A stretch of DNA of 64,000 nucleotides from Rhynchopus sp. YZ270_cl-10 (lineage: Eukaryota; Euglenozoa; Diplonemea; Diplonemida; Diplonemidae): contig OZ037930.1 of assembly GCA_964035575.1 (NCBI GenBank), positions 496,001 through 560,000 on the forward strand, in the 5' to 3' direction. The notes beneath the pieces were generated by a model. The model was not told the DNA's origin, did not search any database, and worked only from the letters and a program-made list of their open reading frames with translations. The position numbers and the translations under genes were made by a program. Below, piece by piece: positions 11,701-20,158 of this stretch. Position 1 is the stretch's first letter. The number at the start of each line of letters is the position of its first letter.

Positions 11701-13138
11701 TGCCCAGGGGAAGTTCGTCCACAGACAGGTCACGCACACGCAGTTCCTTGCATTTCCGGAGTGTCGATGCCCACAGGCAGTAGGTCTTGTGCTCCAGCAC
11801 GGTGAACCCCCCATTCGCCAGTCTCTTTAGTTGAATCTGGAGCTCCAGAGACATATTCGCCAGGCGGGCCAGCTCCACCTGTCGAGGGGGTGCTGCACCT
11901 GTCGAGTATTTCGTCGTCGGGGCTGCGATCGTTTTCTGCACCGGCTGCCTCACCTCACCACGGCCACGGTGGCCACGATTCGTGGGGATGCCATCGTCTC
12001 TCGCACACAGAAGTAGGTACTCCTCACTAGCCTGCGACACCGCATTCCACATGTCATGTACGTCCAGACGTGCTTCAGCTTCGTGGAAGCCCTTCGCAGC
12101 CAGGAGAGCGGCGCATTGTGCTGATCTCTGCACACTCAGGTCAGGCTTCACCATCGACAGATCCTTCGGCACAACAAATCGGTAGACTAGTTGTGTGAAG
12201 GCGGCAAGAGAGAGCTCCACAGTGACAGCGCTGTGCTGCGGTACTCCCACGTGGTGCGTCGTACACCTGGACAAAGCAGCGGCCGCCACCTCATTCAGCA
12301 GTACGTGGTCAATCCGCGTACCTTCAGAGTCGCGTCGCATGAAGGTTGGAGGAGGGACACAACCGAGCCTTTGGGCCTGCACCACAGCAGCGTCAGTCCA
12401 CCCAGACTTCACCGCTTCCCGCAGAATGTACGACGCAGAGACAGAGGTGTTCAGGTCACCGCACACAACCACCGGCACGTCCTTCCCTAGTGCATTAGGC
12501 ATGGTGTTGAGGACGCAGTGCAGAAGTTTCTCGCGATCCTTCTTCCTCCCTCCTTTAGAGCCTGAGTGAGCGTACACGTTGAAGATATACAGGAACACGC
12601 CTCCCGCCCCCAGGGCCAGACGCGTGAGCTGTATCCTGTCGTGGAACAAGTTGATGTCGGTCAACGTGTTGTCATGGAATGCGCTCGAGGGTCTGCGCAC
12701 TAGTGTGGCTACACCGCCCCTCTCCGCAATGGTGGGGTGGCGGATACCTGCAAGCATGTATCCAGGCTGCGGTCTGCCCCATAATGGCTTCCAGACAGGC
12801 GGGAGGTCGGCTTCCATCCTGCGGGCACCTTCTTCCGTCAGCTTCACTTCCTGCAGGCAAAGCACTGTGCTGTTCAACGCAAGCGTGCAGGCAGCGTGGT
12901 TCGCGTATGATGTTACGTTGCAGGTGGTGACTGTTATGCAGCCTTCGCTTGCAGGTGGTACGGCAGACAAAGGTGGTCCTGTGCTGGCGGCAGCGGTGCG
13001 CTGTTTCTTCGCTGCTGGTGGGCCGGCTGTGCGGTTGTTGTGCGTACCGGTCTTGCCAGATGGCTTGGCTTTCTTGGGTCCGGGGTGTGGGTGAACGCTA
13101 CCGGATGTGACAAGTCGCTGCTGATTCGTAGTTGACAC
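8774..13138 (-). CDS. LINE ORF2: APE endonuclease / reverse transcriptase
   Basis: The 1454-aa polyprotein has an endonuclease-exonuclease-phosphatase domain at about residues 66-300 (TTCNVTSYA, LCLQEVKLTEEG, VVVCGDLNTS, GTRIDHVLLN, QHSAVTVEL). The reverse transcriptase spans about 590-900 (HGFRPRHGAHN, LALDFAKCFDRVP, GILQGCPISVVL, catalytic AYADDITLLS near residue 833). A C-terminal zinc-knuckle-like motif (CPLCLTPTSGLAKHLLWTC) sits near residue 1180. It nicks DNA and copies its own RNA by target-primed reverse transcription. No RNase H domain was recognised. The N-terminus carries SGSVHPHPGP, resembling the 2A-like motif common near the N-terminus of many LINE proteins but with His where 2A has Asn. 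Confidence 0.92.
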   Translation of the reverse strand: MSTTNQQRLVTSGSVHPHPGPKKAKPSGKTGTHNNRTAGPPAAKKQRTAAASTGPPLSAVPPASEGCITVTTCNVTSYANHAACTLALNSTVLCLQEVKLTEEGARRMEADLPPVWKPLWGRPQPGYMLAGIRHPTIAERGGVATLVRRPSSAFHDNTLTDINLFHDRIQLTRLALGAGGVFLYIFNVYAHSGSKGGRKKDREKLLHCVLNTMPNALGKDVPVVVCGDLNTSVSASYILREAVKSGWTDAAVVQAQRLGCVPPPTFMRRDSEGTRIDHVLLNEVAAAALSRCTTHHVGVPQHSAVTVELSLAAFTQLVYRFVVPKDLSMVKPDLSVQRSAQCAALLAAKGFHEAEARLDVHDMWNAVSQASEEYLLLCARDDGIPTNRGHRGRGEVRQPVQKTIAAPTTKYSTGAAPPRQVELARLANMSLELQIQLKRLANGGFTVLEHKTYCLWASTLRKCKELRVRDLSVDELPLGIAEQLTLAADLHTSSATLASDLGRDNRVYREKQLKLKAVHNFDVDRKKLTAFCRGTLPDDLLAVARRDGTLTANAQEMDAILQEEWKSVFQLYRECPEPEYDDFDAVFGKHVAKHNMDLLPLTGEDLDRVLQSKKKSGACGVDGWRMGELKRLPVVLLNAFATTFNEIEESGTWPEALLTAIVTLTPKGEGKDPLDHRPITVTSSVYRLWASARVRSIQKWQETWVHKDQHGFRPRHGAHNVLFDICTQLEDALSGGEPLYGLALDFAKCFDRVPQKLTLELAARLGLHPRILQPLRTMYEQLQRRFQLPLGVGTPFRVTNGILQGCPISVVLINALVAVLLKDLDSCKNTCSRAYADDITLLSRKSMNSLEPCLRIVERFCAITGMKLNDTKTVAFGSRESFTSTLVSNTGHRYKTLVKVKILGVYLYCSKHSRRSSPERVRKAIAALQRLRCMPLAFYHKYRIVSECILPGALYEVPYALPSQSSLKELSTAVNTCLWGSDYGTRAGLAIRTVLLKSHRTDPAAIICNRSMNVVLDHIAFDATLRERCLSIHKRYNAGGGWDFRPHGPVGNMTSTSILTGVRWCDDLTTVTELSSAPVEEEKTHALGLLAPGERHHAIREIVRRQKFTDLALDRPTYDGAQYGVNLADTTYLHDQLQWSHPLLAYRLRRIICDGILYAHPTVLCLYESTKRGGIHLEVNQCPLCLTPTSGLAKHLLWTCPHTVSANVKEAHRPLLDRIGPNTPSCLAMHGIAPMNTPKHVVTDMQRYLLDVTTAVDDHLSSRTTTAPARHPWRMDFEVFDAPPYQEAIYRQLAPFFGKDDDPRCKQKRRELKQMLLWASSLKWSTANLPVTCVELAIDLEIFHRIYVLRPTSNIRERAAALRTLLNKLHRLCKALGIQNPFPASAISSSRGLRSIGAPGLIGYDRRPVFTYPRYTMHMLEHVIVRAKITNSGWGNDIIPDNKLVEASAAEAVR

Positions 13139-13162
13139 GTGTTTAACGTGTTGCGGCTCAAG

Positions 13163-14743
13163 TCACTGGCTGTTGCCGAAGCACGTGGCACAGATGAGTG
13201 CGTCGCATCCTGGGCACTTCTTCGCACCGTGGGACACCGGTATCGAGCTAGTACAGCATGCACAAGTGGCGTCCGTTGCCTTCACTAACACTGTGCCCGC
13301 CTGTGTCCAGTCGTGCACATGCGCATCCTCCTCCTCACCCCCCGACGAGTCGGCGTCAGGCAGATCCACGTCCTCTTTCATATCCTCCCTGTCCCGGGAC
13401 CGTGAGAGAGAGAACATTGCGGTTCCCAGCCTTTGGAAGATGGAGGTCGGAGCGTCTGCTGTTGCCGGTGTCGGTGTAGGCGCAGGCTGGCCGGACGCAG
13501 AACGCTTCACGCCCCTGATCGTATTGGTGGGGTCGGGGCTCAGTGGCGGGAAGTCCTCCATCGAGAGGGTCACCTTCTGCTTTCGCACTGTCCCGATGAA
13601 CTTCATGGCTTTGCTCTTCTTGTTGCGCAGAGCCTCCTTGGTGCATGGTGTGACATGGAGTGACGACTTGCTACCGCGGCGGAAGACCGACCATTGGGGG
13701 GCAGTCGTGCTCTCGACAATGATCACTAAGAACCTCCCCGATCGGTACGTCTTGCGGGAGGCGCACTCCCACTGCGTCCTCAGCGAGCGCATCACATCAT
13801 CCGCCTCCTCTGTGGAAGAGGCACCACGCACTTCGTACAGCTGTACCGCTTCGTCACGAGGTTCGCACGCCAAGTTGCCACCTGCTGTGCGGAACTTAGG
13901 CAGGTCGTCGATGCTGCTCATCCTCAAACCGTACCGATTGCCGGACCAAACGACACCATCGCTCTTCACCGCTTCGTGCACACGCAGCGCATCCTTCACC
14001 GTCGCCTCGGGCTTGAACCAGAAGACAGGCTCTGCATACCCTCCCTTCACATACGATGTAGTGCGCCAGAACACACCGTACTTCCCACTACTGCGCAGCA
14101 GGTCCATCTTCCTCTCCGCTGGCACGCGCACTGATACCAGGGCCTGGTCCTTGTAGTCGAAGAGGTTGAATATGCGGTTATGCGCAGTAACCACATCCAG
14201 CTGCTTCGTAGCACGCTTCACCAACGCCGCCATGGCGGAGTCGCGGGTCTTCTTGTCGGCCAGAAGTTTGACCGTCGAGGCGCTGAGGGTCTTCTTCTCG
14301 ACAACCGCGTGGATCACGGTGGTGGAGTCCGTCACCTCCGCTTGCGCATACTGCAGCTTCGGCGTCGACTGCACTCCCACGTACCAGAGGTACACGTCGC
14401 GGCACACGGTCAGGTCTCCTTTGCTAAAGAGCATAGGATCCTTGTGCTCCTCCTTCGGTGACGCGGACAGAGGCCTGAAGGAGAGTACCGCGTAAGCTCC
14501 GCCGTTCAGCTTTGCCAAGCCCTTCAAGCGGGTCACCCACTCAATCCGCTCTGCCTCTGTTGCGTCTTTGGGCAGAAGGATTACCCCGTTTGCTGGTGGT
14601 GCGTCGCCGTCAAAATCAGCGGGCACCTTCACGGGGATGCCCCAGTCCTCCTGCCGCAGTTGCAGCGCCTGCGTCGCTGGGGGCTGCGTCGGGGCACCTG
14701 CCGTTCTCTTTGCTGCCGAGGAGTTGGTCCGGGTGTCCTTCAC
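13163..14743 (-). CDS. LINE ORF1 protein with C-terminal zinc-binding motif
   Basis: This 526-aa protein lies directly upstream of ORF2 with a 24-nt gap, the usual ORF1 position in two-ORF LINEs. The C-terminus has a Cys/His cluster (CACC, HGAKKCPGCDALICATCF) resembling a zinc ribbon or B-box-like fold. Before it is an acidic Asp/Glu-rich stretch (EDMKEDVDLPDADSSGGEEE). The N-terminal half shows no domain I can name. By position it should bind the element RNA and package it with ORF2; that role is inferred from other LINEs. The ATG at 14743 is the first in frame. How ORF2 is translated (reinitiation or a separate spliced RNA) cannot be told. Confidence 0.8.
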   Translation of the reverse strand: MKDTRTNSSAAKRTAGAPTQPPATQALQLRQEDWGIPVKVPADFDGDAPPANGVILLPKDATEAERIEWVTRLKGLAKLNGGAYAVLSFRPLSASPKEEHKDPMLFSKGDLTVCRDVYLWYVGVQSTPKLQYAQAEVTDSTTVIHAVVEKKTLSASTVKLLADKKTRDSAMAALVKRATKQLDVVTAHNRIFNLFDYKDQALVSVRVPAERKMDLLRSSGKYGVFWRTTSYVKGGYAEPVFWFKPEATVKDALRVHEAVKSDGVVWSGNRYGLRMSSIDDLPKFRTAGGNLACEPRDEAVQLYEVRGASSTEEADDVMRSLRTQWECASRKTYRSGRFLVIIVESTTAPQWSVFRRGSKSSLHVTPCTKEALRNKKSKAMKFIGTVRKQKVTLSMEDFPPLSPDPTNTIRGVKRSASGQPAPTPTPATADAPTSIFQRLGTAMFSLSRSRDREDMKEDVDLPDADSSGGEEEDAHVHDWTQAGTVLVKATDATCACCTSSIPVSHGAKKCPGCDALICATCFGNSQ

Positions 14744-14770
14744 GTGGAAAGAAAACTTGAAGGATGAATA

Positions 14771-14923
14771 CAGGCTATTTCCTAAATCTGAGTTTCGATT
14801 TTAGGATTTGAGATTTTGGAAACGACCTCTTGGGCGAAAAAAAGCCACAGGAAAATGCCGCACTTTTTTGCATTTCTTTTTCGAAATTTCGGCAAAAACG
14901 CCCCAGAGTTAGGAAATAGCCTG
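14771..14923. mobile_element. 153-bp hAT-type MITE with 8-bp target-site duplication
   Basis: The ends are inverted repeats (CAGGCTATTTCCTAA at 14771; TTAGGAAATAGCCTG ending at 14923). Both sides are flanked by the identical 8-mer GATGAATA (14763-14770 and 14924-14931). An 8-bp duplication and CAGG termini are hAT hallmarks. It has no coding capacity. It lies 28 bp upstream of the LINE ORF1 start, so it may have inserted into the LINE 5' UTR. Confidence 0.9.
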
Positions 14924-14931
14924 GATGAATA

Positions 14932-15140
14932 CGCCTCTCGTACACATCTCAACGCAAAAAAAAACCCCCCTGAGATGGAAATCCAGGGTTGCTTTTTGCG
15001 TATACCTATACTTTCCCCTTCTCCCTCAAAGCGTTTTTCTGTACATAAAAATGTATTTTCATCATAATACTATGCAATCAATAAATTGATAGTATATGGT
15101 GAGGGATCAACAAAAATGTTCCCATAAAAATGGTAATATT
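14932..15140. other. Short gene-free stretch, AT-rich
   Basis: Nothing coding is visible between the MITE and the next gene. The AT-rich sequence presumably holds the 3' UTR of the 15141-15878 gene and the unseen 5' end of the LINE. Confidence 0.5.
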
Positions 15141-15878
15141 TTAGGCCGCTGTTTTGACCATTTTTGCGTTTTTATTTAGGGGCCGTTGTGCCAGCCATTT
15201 CCGTCGATCGTTTAATTGGATAAGACGCTCCTGTAGAACCCTTTCGGGGTTGCGCGGTGATGGCTCGCCTAAGGTATCCTTGACAGCAGCTTTTGTGTCA
15301 GACACCTTCGCATCTTGCGCCTCGAGAGAATGAAGCTTCTGCCGAATATTTTTCACCAAGGTCCGTTCACATTCTCTTTGGAGCACTGTGATCTCCTTTT
15401 CTCTGTCCTTTTTGATGGTCTGCTCGATGTGGTTGTAGATTGTACTGTTCGTCTGTTGGAGTGCGTTTTGTTCGAGCTCGGATTCACGCTTTCTATAGTC
15501 CTCAATATGACGCCGTACTCTTGCTCGATCTATCCAGAGTTCTAAGGGCAATGCTTCAAGACGCTTTACTTGGTGTAGTTGCCCGACCTGAAGCAGCCGT
15601 GCAGTGCTCGCAGCAACACACCGACGTGCACAATGCGCATTTATCCCCTGCCACTGTTTGTTCATCTCCTCACGAAGCTCTTGCAAAGCAAGCCCCTCCC
15701 CTGCTTCCAACGTCTTCCGAAAACGCCACTCAAGCCCTTCAAGGCAGATCTGTCTTTCAACAAACGCAATTCGTTCGCTCGACGCAGCAAAGCTGTAAAC
15801 ATGCGACACTGCCTCATCAGATGGGGAGGAAGAAACCATCGAAGTAACAGAAGAGGATGCCAACAGTGGAGGTGGCAT
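15141..15878 (-). CDS. Coiled-coil protein, unknown function
   Basis: I do not recognise this 245-aa protein. After a Pro/Ser-rich N-terminus it is mostly charged helix from about residue 45 on (runs rich in Glu, Arg, Lys, Gln and Leu, such as HIEDYRKRESELEQNALQQ), consistent with a coiled coil. I chose the ATG at 15878 because the acceptor TTCTACAG ends at 15902, 23 nt upstream. The longer open frame to 15968 would translate the SINE-like repeat N. The repeat abuts the acceptor, so it lies either in an intron or just upstream of a trans-splice site. Confidence 0.65.
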   Translation of the reverse strand: MPPPLLASSSVTSMVSSSPSDEAVSHVYSFAASSERIAFVERQICLEGLEWRFRKTLEAGEGLALQELREEMNKQWQGINAHCARRCVAASTARLLQVGQLHQVKRLEALPLELWIDRARVRRHIEDYRKRESELEQNALQQTNSTIYNHIEQTIKKDREKEITVLQRECERTLVKNIRQKLHSLEAQDAKVSDTKAAVKDTLGEPSPRNPERVLQERLIQLNDRRKWLAQRPLNKNAKMVKTAA

Positions 15879-15900
15879 TGGGGGAACAGGGATTTTTTTT

Positions 15901-15978
15901 CCTGTAGAAGGTTGTTTAGATAAATTGTTTGGAGTTGCCTCGGGTAGTGTTGCCACAGTTTTGTGCAAATCTCCACTG
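15901..15978 (-). repeat. SINE-like repeat family N, copy 3
   Basis: It shares the core of 2922-2999 and 3350-3424. Here the A-rich 3' end has become or is followed by AACCTTCTACAG, a good splice acceptor immediately before the 15141-15878 gene. Confidence 0.65.
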
Positions 15979-16462
15979 TTTTTGGTGTATATTTTCTGCT
16001 CTATTGTTGTTATTCGACAATATGCTGTAAGGAGAGAAGTTGAAAAAGTGCAAACGCACCGTTCGAATGAGGTGGACGCAAATCACTTTCCCATACCGGT
16101 TGTGGTGTGGCTGACGACCCCAAAATAGCAGAAAGTAGCACAAAGTAGCCTTTTTTGTTATTTACGTATCGATAAATGTAGGTGGAGATCACCTCCCCAC
16201 ATTTTCCCCAAAACCCCCTCGCTGTTTTGAAACCCCAGAGTGTTTTGAAAATGTATTTTTATATTGACGACAATACTTCTCTCCAAGATGGGTTCTAACA
16301 AAAAAAAAAGTCAGCGAATCAAATAAATCACTTCTATTATCCGTCTTCACATCTGTTCTCATCTTGTCAATCAACCCTTTTTGAAATACAATTACATTTT
16401 CTAAACACTCCCCACCCCCCCATCACCCCCATCACCTCCACACCCCCCCTCCCAATTTTAAA
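15979..16462. other. Gene-free stretch between coiled-coil and mitochondrial-protein genes
   Basis: Nothing coding is supported. It contains A/T-rich tracts and a C-rich run (16405-16450) that should be the 3' UTR of the 16463-17125 gene. Confidence 0.5.
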
Positions 16463-17125
16463 CTATGAAGGGGTCGTGCCTGAAGAGTCAAACGCGTTCA
16501 TCAGATTGCGGAACATGCCTTCGCTGGTGAGTCGCATTTTGGGAAGCTTGACGTCGCCCTTCGCCATGGAGCGGAGGAAGACCCACTTGTCGTAGGAGTA
16601 GACTGGGGTGTTGTAGCTGCGGCCGGTCATCCACCAGAGCCAGAAGTAGCGGTAGGAGACGGGCTTGCGCATGATGGCTTTGTTTTCCTGGGTGTGCCCT
16701 GCGTGGAAGTACTGCAGAAGGTGGTGCACCTTGTTCATGATTGCGGGCTGCAGTTTGTACGCGAACAGCAGGCCCGACGCGATCTGGTTCATCTGCGCGA
16801 AGTAGTAGTAGGTGGAGTAGTTGAACGCCTTCGACCGCAGACTTACGTACCCCACGTTCTTCTGGAGGGTCTCCAGGAACTGCCCGACACGCCCGTCAGT
16901 GCTGCCTGCGTGTCTATTCAGACGGTAGTGGTACAGCATGAACTCATGCAAAGTGGTGTCGCTGTTCACGAGGTTGCGGTTCCCGAGGTTTGTCGTGTAG
17001 CTCATTGGCGACCACTCTTCCTTGCGGAAGTTCTTGTCCAGACGCACCGCAGACGCGGCCAGCCCCCTACGCTGTACATTCTGTGGCAGCACCCCCGTTT
17101 GTCGGGCCAGCGTTCTGATAATCAT
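16463..17125 (-). CDS. Small mitochondrial protein of unknown family
   Basis: The 220-aa product starts MIIRTLARQTGVLPQNVQRR and continues to AASAVRLD: basic, hydroxylated and without acids, typical of a mitochondrial targeting presequence with cleavage near residues 25-30. The mature part is rich in aromatic residues (YSTYYYFAQMNQ, YRYFWLWWMTGRSYNTPVY) with few long hydrophobic runs, resembling a lineage-specific accessory subunit of a respiratory complex or mitoribosome. I cannot name it. The ATG at 17125 is preceded 17 nt upstream by CCCCCCACAG, a strong acceptor. The frame is open further upstream but includes the pyrimidine tract. Confidence 0.7.
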   Translation of the reverse strand: MIIRTLARQTGVLPQNVQRRGLAASAVRLDKNFRKEEWSPMSYTTNLGNRNLVNSDTTLHEFMLYHYRLNRHAGSTDGRVGQFLETLQKNVGYVSLRSKAFNYSTYYYFAQMNQIASGLLFAYKLQPAIMNKVHHLLQYFHAGHTQENKAIMRKPVSYRYFWLWWMTGRSYNTPVYSYDKWVFLRSMAKGDVKLPKMRLTSEGMFRNLMNAFDSSGTTPS

Positions 17126-17607
17126 TATGTCCGTGGTTGTTTCTGTGGGGGGAATGGGGGGAAGTGGGGTGGAGAGGTGCGTGGCAGGGGGAGGGAAAGG
17201 GAAAGGGGGGAAAGGGTGTTTACGTATTTGTGTGTGATGTAAAGTGGGGTCAAATGCGCATGGTGTGGCAATGCGCCTTGAGTGGAAAATAACAACAAAA
17301 ATCAGCAAACAAAAGAAACAAGGAAACAAGAGAGAAGGCAAGGCAAGACACAGAGCAAAGCGGGTCATCCCGCGCCAGTGTGTTGTCAGTTGTCTCTCCT
17401 GTCGTGCAGGTATGTACCACAGGCAAGACTCGCGTGATCGAAACACAACACTGCAGAAATGCAATAAAGTAGAAAGTATTTGACAGAATAAGAAAAAGAT
17501 AAAGAAAAATTTATAAGATGATCCTAAGCCTCTCGCGCTTAGTCACCTTCGGATAATTGTGACAAAGAATGGTGCTGTCCTCTCCCAGCAAGATCAGAAC
17601 AGCTCAC
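17126..17607 (-). other. Intergenic stretch duplicated at 30140-30579
   Basis: From about 17190 on it is nearly identical to 30140-30579, including the S-family fragment and the LINE-tail repeat. It should contain the 3' UTR of the Cys-rich gene and the 5' region of the mitochondrial-protein gene. Confidence 0.7.
17505..17556 (-). repeat. LINE 3'-tail repeat in the 3' UTR of the Cys-rich gene
   Basis: On the minus strand GGTGACTAAGCGCGAGAGG then CTTAGGATCATCTTATAAA matches the LINE tail at 8729-8766 with few changes. The hairpin stem CTAAGC/GCTTAG is perfect here, while the LINE copy has one G-T pair. It starts about 50 nt past the stop codon of the 17608-18393 gene. Confidence 0.85.
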
Positions 17608-18393
17608 CTACTTTGTGGACTTGCCAGACTTACCAGTGATGAGGTGCTCGTGGCAGCAGGCAGGGCAGTTCGTCCCTCCGTTGTTGGGGTCGCATGAGTC
17701 GTCCGTGTCATCACGGCACATGTGCAGGAAGTTTCCGTGGTTAAGAACGGAGCACTCGCCCTGATAGTAGTCTGTTGCGTACACGTCGTACTGGTCGCAC
17801 GCCGGCATGCCGTAGCACACAAACAGGTCCTCGCACGTCGGTGCGTTGTCGCACACTGGCGCAACCCCGCCCACGCTCTGCAGACACATCAGGTCACCGT
17901 TGTCGCAGAAGCAGCGCTGGCACTCGTGTGGGCCTTCGTTCATCCCCGACCACCCGTGTGCAACAGACGTCCCGCACTGCAGTGCACACCCCATCTTCGC
18001 CGCACACGCTGTCGGTGCAGTGCATGTGTTCTGTGTGCACGACAGCACACCGTGCGCACACGTGCACGTGTTGCAGTTGTTCGACCCCATGTCGCTTCCA
18101 CTCCAGCCGTGCGGCACCACCTCATCCGGGCACGCAAGCGTGCACGTCGCACCACACGCAGCACCAGGCAGGTTGCACGGGGGCAGCACTCCACCCACCC
18201 CACTCAGACACATCAAGTCACCGTTGTCGCAGATGCACCGGTGGCAGCCACTTGGGCCCTCGTCGCTTCCGCTCCAACCATGCGACACACCCGTCCCACA
18301 TGCAAGCCTGCACCCCATGGAAAGCGCCGGAGTACTGTGCTGTGCCACCACTGTGGCACAGAGAGACGCAAGACACAGCAGGGCTGCCTTCAT
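17608..18393 (-). CDS. Secreted Cys-rich protein with three pacifastin/VWC-like repeats (copy 1)
   Basis: The 261-aa protein begins with a signal peptide (MKAALLCLASLCATVVAQ). Three repeats follow at about residues 27-70, 74-118 and 127-172. Each has HGWSG(S/M) followed by a C-x2-C-x-C core and a later Cys, as in NNCNTCTCAHGVLSCTQNTC. This spacing resembles pacifastin-type or VWC-like domains, which include protease inhibitors and extracellular binding modules. The C-terminal 75 residues form a different Cys-rich region (CYGMPACDQYD, CPACCHEHL). No membrane anchor is seen, so it is probably secreted. The acceptor CACCCACACAG ends at 18423, 29 nt before the ATG. A second copy at 30580-31365 differs at two residues by my reading. 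Confidence 0.8.
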   Translation of the reverse strand: MKAALLCLASLCATVVAQHSTPALSMGCRLACGTGVSHGWSGSDEGPSGCHRCICDNGDLMCLSGVGGVLPPCNLPGAACGATCTLACPDEVVPHGWSGSDMGSNNCNTCTCAHGVLSCTQNTCTAPTACAAKMGCALQCGTSVAHGWSGMNEGPHECQRCFCDNGDLMCLQSVGGVAPVCDNAPTCEDLFVCYGMPACDQYDVYATDYYQGECSVLNHGNFLHMCRDDTDDSCDPNNGGTNCPACCHEHLITGKSGKSTK

Positions 18394-18851
18394 TGTGTGG
18401 TTGTGTTTTGGTTTTAAGATATCTGTGTGGGTGGTGGTTTATCGGGTGGAGAAGTAGAAGCAGAGGAAGCACAACTTAGAGGGGACAGAGTCTTTTCAAT
18501 GGTTTGAATAAAAAACTTTGACAAATAAAAAGAAAGGGGGAGCAAAACGAGGGGGAAACGCCCCCCACCCGAACACACAACTTTCACTAAAAAAATACAC
18601 AGAAAAAGGTCATCCCACCCACCCCATTCTCTGCCGAAGCGACTCTTCACAGAACACTCTTTTGTGCCATGCACACTACCACGATGCATCGCAGTGTGCT
18701 CCACTTCGAAGCTCATCCAACCTGATTCCTTGTTGATGACCACTTCCAAACCCTCCCCCCCTTTCAACACATCCCCACCACCTTAAAACCCTGCTCCTGT
18801 TGTGCCACCAGCACCGAACCCTCAAACCTTGCCGTTGCCTCAGAGACACTT
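18394..18851. other. Intergenic stretch, mosaic of two duplicated segments
   Basis: 18400-18620 matches 31375-31610 (upstream of Cys-rich copy 2). From about 18630 on it matches 28295-28510 (downstream of LRR gene C). The junction near 18625 is therefore a duplication breakpoint. Confidence 0.7.
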
Positions 18852-20020
18852 CTATCTGCCCTCAATAGCTCTCAATGCTGGAAAGTCGTATGTTTCTAAA
18901 GAAGTGCAATCTTCAAGACACCACTTCCCAACTTGTGTCACACCACTTAGTCCTGCAAAGTCGATTGAGGTGAACGCCTTGCAATTTGATAAGAAGAAGT
19001 TCCCAAGGCTTGTGACTCTGCTCAGTCCTGCAAAGTCGATTGAAGTTAACGCCGTGCAACCAGATAAGAAGGCGTCCCCAAGGCTGGTGACACTGCTTAA
19101 TCCTGCAAAGTTGATGGAAGTTAACGCCTTGCAACCAGATAAGAAGGAGTCCCCCACGGTTGTGACATTGCTCAATCCTGAAAAGTCGATTGAAGTCAAC
19201 GACGTACAACCTGCTAAAAAGCCGTCCCCAAGGCTTGTGACACTTCCTAACCCTGCAAAGTCGATTGAAATTAACGACGTGCAACAAAATAAGAAGCGAT
19301 ATCCAAGGCTTGTGATAAACCGGCAAAGTCGATTGAAGTCAACGACGGGGAAGTCAACGACGTGCAATTTGATAAGAAGCCGGCGTCAAGGCTTGTGACA
19401 CTTCCCATTCCCGCACAGTCGATTGAAGTTAACGTCGCGCAACCTGCTAAGAAGTACTCCCCAACGCTTGTGACACTTCCCAATCCTGCAAAGTCAAAAG
19501 TGCGTAATGACGTGCACCCAGACAGGAAGTCCCGACCTATTGTCGTGACGTTGTGCAACCCAGACAAGTTAATTGATTCCAATGATGAACACTCAGATAA
19601 GAAGTAGTCATCAATCGCAGTAATAGCCAACGGGGCACTCAGATCAAGGATACGTATGTTAGCCTTTGCGAGGAACCTGGACGGAATCACAGTCACAACT
19701 TCTGCCTGCAGAAGCAGCTGCGCTACCCTGGGGTCTCTCACACGCATAGGCCACCATGTGAGGTCTGTCTCACCCAATGAACGAAGAGCTGCAATGGCTT
19801 CTTGCTTCATCGTCTGCGTGAGCCTCACTGTGTCGCCAGCACTCAGCGCTGTGATGTTGATGTCCTCTCCTTCGCCGTTCCCTCCGAAGCGCATGTCAAA
19901 GCTGTCCTCAGCAAACCCCACTGCAGTTGCCACCTTCCGCCGCAGGTCCTTCGCTGTGTCATCCACATCCACATCGACGACGTACGTATTACCATCAAAT
20001 CCCTCGATGTTGAGTTCCAT
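18852..20020 (-). pseudogene. Ubiquitin-like/LRR protein A, frameshifted mosaic of B- and C-type paralogs
   Basis: It starts MELNIEGFDG with a ubiquitin-like domain (residues 1-75) and then BspA-type LRRs of about 23 aa (consensus LTSIDFAGLSSVTSLGDYFL). The frame breaks near 19312. There the sequence reads GCTTGTGATAAACCGG, whereas paralog B (near 26805) has seven extra bases (CACCTCC). The 5' half is nearly identical to paralog B; the 3' half and downstream flank resemble paralog C. The simplest reading is a recombination product whose join lost frame. An acceptor (CCACAACAG) ends 18 nt before the ATG, so it may still be transcribed and yield a truncated ubiquitin-like/LRR protein of about 249 aa. 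Confidence 0.8.
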
Positions 20021-20158
20021 TTGTGTTTTGTGTGTTTTCTGTTGTGGGAGTGGTGGAGGATCAGTGGCAGGCGACACAAACCACCTTGGCAGTTCATCTT
20101 CACGGGATAACAAATCGTATGCATCCCAGGAAAGTGACGAGAAGTACGGCTTCGGCAC

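Larger units (their letters stand above)
8698..14743 (-). mobile_element. APE-type non-LTR retrotransposon (LINE), two intact ORFs
   Basis: The element has ORF1 (14743-13163), a 24-bp gap, ORF2 (13138-8774) and a short 3' UTR that ends in a hairpin-bearing tail near 8729-8766 followed by a T/C-rich stretch. Both ORFs are open over their full length, which suggests a young copy. The 3' UTR hairpin is CTGAGC-ACGAGAG-GCTTAG. The same tail without the ORFs occurs at 17505-17556, 30475-30525, 44275-44300 and 57813-57850. The 5' limit is not visible; a small MITE lies 28 bp upstream of ORF1. No target-site duplication was identified. Confidence 0.9.

Noticed and set aside
8774-14743. Host endonuclease and host reverse transcriptase genes
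   Set aside because: Domain order APE-RT-zinc knuckle with an adjacent ORF1 and dispersed 3' tails identifies a LINE.
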